Assembly (NCBI GenBank): GCA_945870465.1
Contig: CAMBSS010000099.1
Span: 1-15,833, forward strand
Source of the DNA: Bordetella parapertussis
Lineage (GTDB): Bacteria; Pseudomonadota; Gammaproteobacteria; Burkholderiales; SG8-41
Direction: 5' to 3'
Length of the DNA stretch: 15,833 nt
Made by a program: the position numbers and the translations under genes. This document shows, piece by piece, positions 7,926-14,144 of this stretch (its first letter is position 1; each line of letters begins with the position of its first letter). The notes beneath the pieces were generated by a model. It was not told the DNA's origin, ran no database searches, and saw nothing but the letters and a program-made list of their open reading frames with translations.

Positions 7926-8411
7926 CTACAGATTCCAGGAGCCGATGTCGGCGTCGTTGCCATCGCCACCGGGCGCCCTGTCCGCGCCGTAGCTGAAGAC
8001 GTCGATCTCGCCATGCAGTCCGGGATTCAAATATTGATATTGGTTCCCCCACGGATCTTTCGGCAGGCGTTCAACATAGCCGCCGGTTTTCCAGTTCGGC
8101 GCAAGCGGCGCTGCGGAGGGTTTCTCAACCAGCGCCCGTAGCCCCTGCTCGGTGAGGGGATAACGCATGTTATCCAGGCGGTAGAGCTTCAACGCCTGCA
8201 TGAGGCTCGCGATGTCTTGCCGGGCCGCAATGACCCGGGCTTCGTCCGGCCGGCTGATGATTTTGGGCACCACCAGCGCTGCGAGTATGCCGAGAATGAC
8301 CACAACGATCATTACTTCGAGAAGCGTAAAGCCCGCACGCGCAACTGCCGGTGCAAACTGCCCCTTGTCTCCGCCGTATACCGCCATTTCACCACCCAAA
8401 CTTTTACTCAT
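7926..8411 (-). CDS. gspG: T2SS major pseudopilin GspG
   Basis: Main subunit of the pseudopilus, the piston-like filament. The class III signal is FTLLEVMIVVVILGILAALVVP, with Glu5. It is followed by the family signatures PKIISRPDEAR, LDNMRYPLTEQGL, KDPWGNQYQYL and the C-terminal calcium-site region around DRAPGGDGNDADIGSW. The start is uncertain. ATG 8411 (AGG seven bases upstream; 27-residue leader, cleavage after G27) is used here. ATG 8387 (GGGTGGTG upstream; 19-residue leader) is about equally good. The frame stays open to 8630, but that part would run into gspC on the other strand and has no pseudopilin features. First gene of the gspG-N operon. Confidence 0.93.
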   Translation of the reverse strand: MSKSLGGEMAVYGGDKGQFAPAVARAGFTLLEVMIVVVILGILAALVVPKIISRPDEARVIAARQDIASLMQALKLYRLDNMRYPLTEQGLRALVEKPSAAPLAPNWKTGGYVERLPKDPWGNQYQYLNPGLHGEIDVFSYGADRAPGGDGNDADIGSWNL

Positions 8412-8591
8412 GCCAGAACCTAAAATGCAAATCGCGGCTCCCAATCGCTTTCCACGCGCCGCGTCGAACGCACCAATATTGTAATCAGGACGGATCGAAA
8501 AATCGACTTTAAAGTATACTCTGAACCAATCAGTCCAACCCGAGCAGCACGGCCCGCCACCGCTTGGCGAATCGTGTAAAAAAGAGATGCC
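8412..8591. promoter_or_regulatory. Divergent gspG / gspC regulatory region
   Basis: These 180 bp separate the two divergent T2SS operons and should hold both promoters. An AT-rich patch at 8493-8520 stands out in GC-rich DNA. It has TCGA-AAAA-TCGA at 8495-8506, the 8-bp palindrome CTTTAAAG at 8507-8514 and the overlapping 8-bp palindrome AGTATACT at 8513-8520. The last contains a near-consensus -10 hexamer, TATACT, on both strands (plus 8515-8520; minus 8518-8513). A second minus-strand -10-like TACAAT lies at 8483-8478. No good -35 box sits at 16-18 bp from any of them, which would fit activator-dependent transcription. The promoter assignment is inferred. Confidence 0.45.
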
Positions 8592-9062
8592 ATGGGCGAA
8601 TCGCCGGCGATACGATCGAATTTTGCGCAATCGACAATAGTGTTGTCAGCGACGCTCGCGGCGCTGACGCTGTTATGTTTTGTGCTCGCCTACTGGACAT
8701 GGGTATGGCTTGCCCCCGCGGCAGCACCGCGCGCGCGCGCCGTTGAAACACCGCGCCACATCGACGCAGCGTACGGCCTGTTCGGCGGCGCACGGCGCAG
8801 TCAGACTGCGGCGGCGCCGAACGCACTCGCGATTCGCTTGCTGGGTGTTGCCGCTGCGACTGGCGGCAAAAGTGGCTACGCAATCGTGCAACTCGACACC
8901 AACAAAGTGCTCGTCACCCGCGAGGGCGCGGAGATTGCGCCCGGCATCCGCTTGGCAGAAGTGCGGCCCGGGCAGATAAATCTGGAGCGCAACGGCGTTC
9001 GTGAAACACTGGTATTACATGACAAAAACACCCGCGCGCGCCAGACGGGTGCGCAACCTTAG
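8592..9062 (+). CDS. gspC: T2SS inner-membrane connector GspC (short, PDZ-less)
   Basis: GspC links the inner-membrane platform to the GspD secretin in the periplasm. The start ATG at 8592 follows an AAAGAGA purine stretch. The 156-residue product has a short cytoplasmic tail and one membrane segment at about 15-40 (TIVLSATLAALTLLCFVLAYW). A linker with AAYGLFGG follows at about 59-66. The homology-region beta domain is at about 79-143 (IRLLGVAAA, GYAIVQLD, EIAPGIRLAEV, NGVRETLVL). The protein ends soon after, so the C-terminal PDZ or coiled-coil domain of enterobacterial GspC is absent. First gene of gspC-D-E-F, with its promoter in the divergent region. Confidence 0.92.
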   Translation: MGESPAIRSNFAQSTIVLSATLAALTLLCFVLAYWTWVWLAPAAAPRARAVETPRHIDAAYGLFGGARRSQTAAAPNALAIRLLGVAAATGGKSGYAIVQLDTNKVLVTREGAEIAPGIRLAEVRPGQINLERNGVRETLVLHDKNTRARQTGAQP

Positions 9063-9072
9063 TAAAACGCAC

Positions 9073-9080
9073 GAGAAGGA
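9073..9080 (+). promoter_or_regulatory. Shine-Dalgarno-like GAGAAGGA upstream of gspD
   Basis: GAGAAGGA lies eight bases before an in-frame TTG at 9089. A second one, GGAG at 9145-9148, lies six bases before ATG 9155. The stronger match belongs to the TTG start, whereas the better signal peptide belongs to the ATG start. Confidence 0.4.
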
Positions 9081-9154
9081 TCACTCACTTGACGCAGCAA
9101 TTATCGACCATCAATGATGATGCGTTGCGCACCGGCGCGACGCCGGAGCCGATT

Positions 9155-11311
9155 ATGAATTGCAACGTTTACGCACGAACTGCAATACTCTGCCTGAGCA
9201 TGCTGCTCTCGCCGGGCAGCGCCTGGACCGCCGACCGCCCCGCGCGCGCGGCCGCTGCCGATGTCGTCACCCTCAACTTCGTCAATGCCGACATCGAAGG
9301 CGTGGTCAAAGCGGTCGGCGAAATCACCAGCAAAAACTTCCTGCTCGATCCGCGCGTTAAAGGCACGGTCAATATCATCTCGGCGAAACCGATATCGCGC
9401 GCGCTGGTGTATGACGTGTTTTTGTCGGCTTTACGCCTGCAAGGCTATGCCGTGGTCGAAAGCCGCGGCATCCTTAAAATAGTTCCCGAGAGCGATGCCA
9501 AACTCAATCCAAGCCCGACTTTCGGCCCGGATGAGAAGGCACGGCCGGCCGGCGACCAGATCCGCACACAGGTGTTCACGCTCAAGTACGAATCAGCGGT
9601 GCAAATCGTGCCGATACTGCGCCCGCTCATCACCCCCAACAACACGATAGCCGCGCACGCAAACAACAACGCGCTCGTCATCACCGATTACGCCAGCAAT
9701 CTGCAGCGCATCGAAAAAATCATCGATTCGATCGATCAGCCGAGCGGCAGCGACGGCATCGTGATTCCGCTCAAATACGCTTCCGCACTCGACGTTGCGC
9801 AAACCGTCAACCGCCTGTTTGCCGAGGCCGGACAGGCTCCGGGCGGCACTGCCGGGAGCGATTCCATGCAACGGATGGTGGTCGTTGCGGACCCTCGCTC
9901 GAACAGCCTGCTTGCACGCTCGGATAATCCATCACGGCTTGCGAAGCTGCGTAACCTTGTCACGCTGCTGGACGTCCCGACCAGTGCGGCGGGAAACATG
10001 CATGTTGTGTTTCTGAAAAATGCCGAGGCCGTGAAAATTGCAGAAACCCTGCGCGCGATTTATCAAGCCGGCGGCACTTCGGCCCTGCTGCGACCGGCCG
10101 CGGCCCCCATGACCGCACTCGGCGCCTCGCTCGCGCCGCCTGCAACCGGTGGTGCGTCCGCTTCCTCAAGCGCCCCCGGGATGACCGGTTCGTCACAGAT
10201 GCAGGGGCAAGCGGTTGCGCCGATTCCATTCTCGGCGCAATCGCCTGCAACCGCACCGGGAATCATCCAGGCAGATGCCGCCACCAATTCCATTGTTATC
10301 ACTGCGCCCGACGCCATTTACAACGATCTGCGCGCCGTCATAGAAAAACTCGATTCCCGGCGGGCGCAGGTCTTCATCGAGGCATTGATCGTCGAGGTCA
10401 CTGCGAGCAAAGCCGCCGAGTTTGGCGTTCAATGGCAGGACCTCAGCGGAACCGGCGCCACCACGACGTCGCCCGCCAGACTGTTTGGCGGGACGAATTT
10501 TGGCGGGACCGGCCAAAACATTCTGGGCATTGCGAAAAACCCGCTGTCCGCCGGCACCGGCTTGAACGTCGGCATTATAAAAGGCGTGGTTAATATACCG
10601 GGCCTCAACGGCCAGGTGCTCAACCTTGGGATGCTGGTGCGCGCGCTGGAGAATGACAACAACGCCAACATTCTTTCCACGCCGACGCTTTTGACGACCG
10701 ACAACGAAGAGGCCAGGATTCTGGTCGGCCAGAACGTACCGTTCATTACCGGCCAATACGCACTGTCGGGCGCATCTACGACGCCTACGCCGTTCCAGAC
10801 CATCGTGCGCCAGGATGTGGGTATTCAACTGCGCATCAAGCCGCAAATCTCGGCCGGCGGCACGGTTCGCTTGCAGATTTATCAGGAGGTCTCGACTGTT
10901 GTGGACAATACCAATCCGGCGGGCCCGATCACAAACAAGCGTTCGGTCGATTCGATGGTATTGCTTGATGACGGCCAGATCGCAGTGATCGGCGGGTTGA
11001 TCCAGGATAACGTAAACGACGTGGTTTCCAAAGTTCCGGTTCTGGGCGACCTGCCGTTGCTCGGCGGCTTGTTCCAGTACAAAACCCGCTCGCGCACCAA
11101 GACCAATTTGATGGTGTTCCTGCGGCCGACAGTATTGCGCGATGGCGCACAGTTGAACTCGCTCACCAGCGAACGGTATGACTATATTCGCGGTGAACAG
11201 GCGAATGCCCGGGCCCAGTCGGCCGCCAGTCCCGTATTGCCGACGGTCGAATCTCCCATGCTGCCAAATTTGCCGTCTGCCGGTTCCCCGCGCCTGATCA
11301 AGTCTGAATAG
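9155..11311 (+). CDS. gspD: T2SS outer-membrane secretin GspD
   Basis: Forms the multimeric outer-membrane channel. From ATG 9155 (718 residues) there is a Sec signal peptide (MNCNVYARTAILCLSMLLSP; cleavage near AWTA, residue 26). N0 lies at about 36-110 (LNFVNADIEGVVKAVGEIT), N1 at about 136-197, N2 at about 201-277 and N3 at about 281-400. N3 is interrupted by an Ala/Ser/Gly/Pro-rich insert at about 307-368. The secretin core is at about 400-660, with VEVTASKAAEFGVQW, ILSTPTLLTTDNEEA, the gate-region VGQNVPFITG and the signature VPVLGDLPLLGGLF at 627-640. The tail is Pro/Ser-rich. An alternative TTG start at 9089 would add 22 residues, including acidic ones, ahead of the signal peptide. gspE starts 6 bp downstream. 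Confidence 0.95.
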   Translation: MNCNVYARTAILCLSMLLSPGSAWTADRPARAAAADVVTLNFVNADIEGVVKAVGEITSKNFLLDPRVKGTVNIISAKPISRALVYDVFLSALRLQGYAVVESRGILKIVPESDAKLNPSPTFGPDEKARPAGDQIRTQVFTLKYESAVQIVPILRPLITPNNTIAAHANNNALVITDYASNLQRIEKIIDSIDQPSGSDGIVIPLKYASALDVAQTVNRLFAEAGQAPGGTAGSDSMQRMVVVADPRSNSLLARSDNPSRLAKLRNLVTLLDVPTSAAGNMHVVFLKNAEAVKIAETLRAIYQAGGTSALLRPAAAPMTALGASLAPPATGGASASSSAPGMTGSSQMQGQAVAPIPFSAQSPATAPGIIQADAATNSIVITAPDAIYNDLRAVIEKLDSRRAQVFIEALIVEVTASKAAEFGVQWQDLSGTGATTTSPARLFGGTNFGGTGQNILGIAKNPLSAGTGLNVGIIKGVVNIPGLNGQVLNLGMLVRALENDNNANILSTPTLLTTDNEEARILVGQNVPFITGQYALSGASTTPTPFQTIVRQDVGIQLRIKPQISAGGTVRLQIYQEVSTVVDNTNPAGPITNKRSVDSMVLLDDGQIAVIGGLIQDNVNDVVSKVPVLGDLPLLGGLFQYKTRSRTKTNLMVFLRPTVLRDGAQLNSLTSERYDYIRGEQANARAQSAASPVLPTVESPMLPNLPSAGSPRLIKSE

Positions 11312-11317
11312 CCCGCG

Positions 11318-12796
11318 ATGGCCCACAAATTGACGGGCGCGGTTAGCTATAGCTTCGCCAAATTGAATGGCGTCGTGGTTACATCACACACAGAGGACGC
11401 CGCCGAAGTCGCGGTCCGCGCTGATGCGCGCCCGGGAGCGCTCGCCGAAGTGCGACGCGCGCTCGGTGTGCCTTTCAGTGCGCGCCGCGTGGATGCCGCC
11501 GAGTTCGACGCATTGCTTGCGAAGTTGTTCGACGGCTCCGACACTGGCGCCGTTGCGCTCGCCGGAGACCTTGCCCAGGACATCGATTTGTCCAGGTTGC
11601 TGCAAGAGATTCCCAAGATCGCGGACCTGCTGGAAAGCCAGGACGACGCGCCGGTCATCCGCTTGATCAATGCGCTGTTTACGCAGGCGTTACGCGACAA
11701 CGCGTCCGACATTCATATTGAACCGTTCGAGACCCGCTCGGTAGTACGCTTGCGCATCGATGGCACGCTACGCGACCTGCTCGAGCCGGCGCGCGCGCTG
11801 CACGCGGCCATCGTCTCGCGCGTCAAGATAATGGCCCAACTCGATATTGCGGAAAAGCGCTTGCCCCAGGATGGCCGCATTACACTGCGGGTCGCCGGCA
11901 GGCCGATCGACGTTCGGGTATCGACGATACCGACGGGCCACGGCGAGCGCGTTGTACTGAGATTGCTCGACAAGCAGGCCGGCCGACTCGACCTGACGCG
12001 CCTCGGCATGGACGATACAACGCTCGCGCAAATCGACCAGTTGATTCGCGAACCACATGGCATCGTGCTCGTCACGGGACCGACCGGCTCTGGAAAAACG
12101 ACGACGCTGTATGCGGCCCTCTCGCGCCTCGACGCGGCATCGCTGAACATCATGACCGTCGAAGACCCGATCGAATACGATCTCGACGGAATCAGCCAGA
12201 CGCAGATCAATACGCGCATCGAGATGAGTTTCGCACGCGCGTTGCGCACCATATTGCGTCAGGATCCCGACGTGATCATGATCGGCGAGATTCGCGATCT
12301 TGAAACCGCGCAAATCGCCGTGCAGGCAAGCCTCACCGGCCACCTCGTATTTGCGACACTGCACACCAACGATGCCGTGAGCGCCGTTACACGGCTGGTC
12401 GACATGGGCGTCGAACCGTTCCTGCTTGCGTCCAGCCTGATCGGCGTAGGCGCCCAACGACTCGTCCGCAGGCTCTGCGTCGATTGCCGAAAATCCATCA
12501 CGCCCACCTCGGCACAACTGCACACTCTGGGGTTCACCCCGACCGCCGGCACCGTTTACTCGGCACAAGCGTGCGCTGCCTGCAATCGGTCCGGCTATCG
12601 AGGCCGCACCGGCATTTACGAATTACTGACTGTAGACGATGGCCTGCGTCGATTGATTCACGACCGGGCGTCCGAGCAAACGCTGCGTGAGCACGTGGTG
12701 AATTCGGGCATGCGTTCATTGCGCGAAGATGGCATGCGCTGGGTGTCGCAAGGGGTGAGCAGCCTTGAAGAAGTCGTGCGCGTGACGCGCGAATAG
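11318..12796 (+). CDS. gspE: T2SS cytoplasmic ATPase GspE
   Basis: Hexameric ATPase that powers pseudopilus assembly from the cytoplasmic face, docked on GspL. The N-terminal domains (about 1-110, including ADARPGALAEVRRALGVPF) precede the NTPase. Walker A GPTGSGKT is at 254-261 (K260). The Asp-box region is EDPIEYDLDGISQTQ and the Walker B region is DPDVIMIGEIRD with E324. The His box is LTGHLVFATLHTND. The zinc-binding tetracysteine motif of GspE is complete: C387/C390 and C419/C422. The 492-residue length is normal. It starts 6 bp after gspD without a clear Shine-Dalgarno, suggesting coupling, and ends 8 bp before gspF. The tetracysteine and secretion context favour GspE over the related PilB. 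Confidence 0.96.
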   Translation: MAHKLTGAVSYSFAKLNGVVVTSHTEDAAEVAVRADARPGALAEVRRALGVPFSARRVDAAEFDALLAKLFDGSDTGAVALAGDLAQDIDLSRLLQEIPKIADLLESQDDAPVIRLINALFTQALRDNASDIHIEPFETRSVVRLRIDGTLRDLLEPARALHAAIVSRVKIMAQLDIAEKRLPQDGRITLRVAGRPIDVRVSTIPTGHGERVVLRLLDKQAGRLDLTRLGMDDTTLAQIDQLIREPHGIVLVTGPTGSGKTTTLYAALSRLDAASLNIMTVEDPIEYDLDGISQTQINTRIEMSFARALRTILRQDPDVIMIGEIRDLETAQIAVQASLTGHLVFATLHTNDAVSAVTRLVDMGVEPFLLASSLIGVGAQRLVRRLCVDCRKSITPTSAQLHTLGFTPTAGTVYSAQACAACNRSGYRGRTGIYELLTVDDGLRRLIHDRASEQTLREHVVNSGMRSLREDGMRWVSQGVSSLEEVVRVTRE

Positions 12797-12804
12797 CCGC
12801 GATA

Positions 12805-14010
12805 ATGCCGGCAATTCGCTACGAAGCTATGGATGCGGCCGGACGCAAGGTGTCCGGCGTGCTGCAAGCCGATACGCCGCGCCAGGCACGCGTGCAGTTG
12901 CGTGCGCAAGGACTGCTGCCTGTCACCGTCGATCAGGTGCGCGCGCCGGACCGCCGGCAACTCGCATGGACTCGCGGGATCTCCACTGCGGAATTGAGCC
13001 TTCTGACACGACAGATGGCGACATTGCTCGATTCCGGCCTGACGATGGAGCAAACCCTGAATGCGCTCATCGAGGAGGCTGCTACCCCGCTCACGCGCGA
13101 GATATTGAACGGCGTGAAAGCCGAAGTGACGTCGGGGCAAACGGTGGCCGCCGCGCTCGGCAACTATGGCAACAGTTTTCCGGATTTTTACTGCGCGCTC
13201 GTCCACGGTGGCGAGGAGTCGGGCGCGCTGCCCACGATATTGCAGCATCTGGCCGATTATCTCGACGTGCGGCAGGCTCTGAAGCAGAAAACCGGCCTTG
13301 CACTGCTGTATCCGATCCTGGTCACCGTGGTCGCGGTGGCCATCGTCACCGGCCTCCTGGTCTACGTGGTGCCGCAAGTCGTGCAGGTGTTTCAGCAATC
13401 GCGCCAGAGTTTACCGATACTCACCCGCGCGCTCATCGCGCTGAGCGATTTTTTGCGTGCGACCTGGCCGTATCTGGTGGTTGGCCTGATCGGCACGCTG
13501 CTGGCCATGCGCGCGGTTTTGCAGCGCGCGGAACCGCGCCGCCGCTTTGACGCCTTGCTCCTGCGCACGCCCTGGCTCGGGCCGCTCATACGCAGCGTCA
13601 ATACGTCGCGCTTCGCGAGCACACTCGCCATTCTGGTCGGCGGTGGCGTGCCCCTGCTGAGCGCACTCAATTCCGGCGCGCGCGTAGTAACCAATGTCAT
13701 TATGCGAAATGCCATTGAACTCGCCATTGAGCGCGTGCGCGAAGGCTCCAGTCTCGCGCACGCCCTCGGTGCGACGCGGGCATTTCCACCGCTGCTGACC
13801 CACCTCATCGCCAGTGGCGAGATCAGCGGAAAGCTGCAACAAATGCTGGAGCGCGCGGCGCGCCTCGAGACTCAGGCTCTCGAACGGCGGCTGACGGTTT
13901 TTCTCACATTGATCGAACCGTTGATGATTCTGGCAATGGGCGGTGTCGTGCTGCTGATCGTCCTCGCCATCCTGCTGCCGATTATCGAGATCAACCAGCT
14001 CGTACGCTGA
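12805..14010 (+). CDS. gspF: T2SS inner-membrane platform protein GspF
   Basis: Polytopic core of the inner-membrane platform; thought to be turned or moved by GspE to add pseudopilins. The 401-residue product begins MPAIRYEAMDAAGRKVSGV, a typical GspF start. It has two repeated cytoplasmic T2SSF domains: about 62-165 (LTRQMATLLDSGLTMEQTL, GNSFPDFYCALVHGGEESG) and about 265-365 (RFASTLAILVGGGVPLLSAL, PPLLTHLIASGEISGKL). Three membrane segments lie at about 165-190, 221-239 and 365-393. Both copies keep the paired GE residues (GGEESG, ASGEISG). Last gene of the plus-strand gspC-F operon. No Shine-Dalgarno stands out. Confidence 0.95.
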   Translation: MPAIRYEAMDAAGRKVSGVLQADTPRQARVQLRAQGLLPVTVDQVRAPDRRQLAWTRGISTAELSLLTRQMATLLDSGLTMEQTLNALIEEAATPLTREILNGVKAEVTSGQTVAAALGNYGNSFPDFYCALVHGGEESGALPTILQHLADYLDVRQALKQKTGLALLYPILVTVVAVAIVTGLLVYVVPQVVQVFQQSRQSLPILTRALIALSDFLRATWPYLVVGLIGTLLAMRAVLQRAEPRRRFDALLLRTPWLGPLIRSVNTSRFASTLAILVGGGVPLLSALNSGARVVTNVIMRNAIELAIERVREGSSLAHALGATRAFPPLLTHLIASGEISGKLQQMLERAARLETQALERRLTVFLTLIEPLMILAMGGVVLLIVLAILLPIIEINQLVR

Positions 14011-14144
14011 CGCATGTCCTGCACGCAGAAAACCCAAACCGCAATGCAGCGATAGCGACGACCAGCAGCACTTGCAACGAGCGGTCGTAAGGTCAAAAAA
14101 TCAGTCCGCGCCAACTCCCGGAAAACCAACAGCCTATTAGAAAC
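14011..14144. other. Convergent intergenic gap after gspF
   Basis: These 134 bp lie between the stops of gspF and the minus-strand redox gene. A 6-bp inverted repeat, ACGACC (14058-14063) and GGTCGT (14083-14088), has a 19-base loop and is followed on the plus strand by AAGGTCAAAAAA, not a T-run, so a terminator call is weak. No gene or RNA was recognised. Confidence 0.3.

Noticed and set aside
8412..8630. N-terminal extension of gspG to 8630
   Set aside because: It would cross the divergent promoter region and overlap gspC; the extra residues have no pseudopilin character.
10193..11326. 377-codon open frame antisense to gspD
   Set aside because: It lies fully opposite a well-supported secretin gene and its translation is Arg/Gly-rich with no recognisable domain; typical of GC-rich shadow frames.
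11768..12568. 266-codon minus-strand frame opposite gspE
   Set aside because: It is a shadow of the conserved GspE core and no domain is visible.
14058..14100. Inverted repeat with following A-run as a gspF terminator
   Set aside because: The stem is 6 bp with a 19-base loop and is followed by As, not Ts, on the plus strand, so it does not fit an intrinsic terminator.
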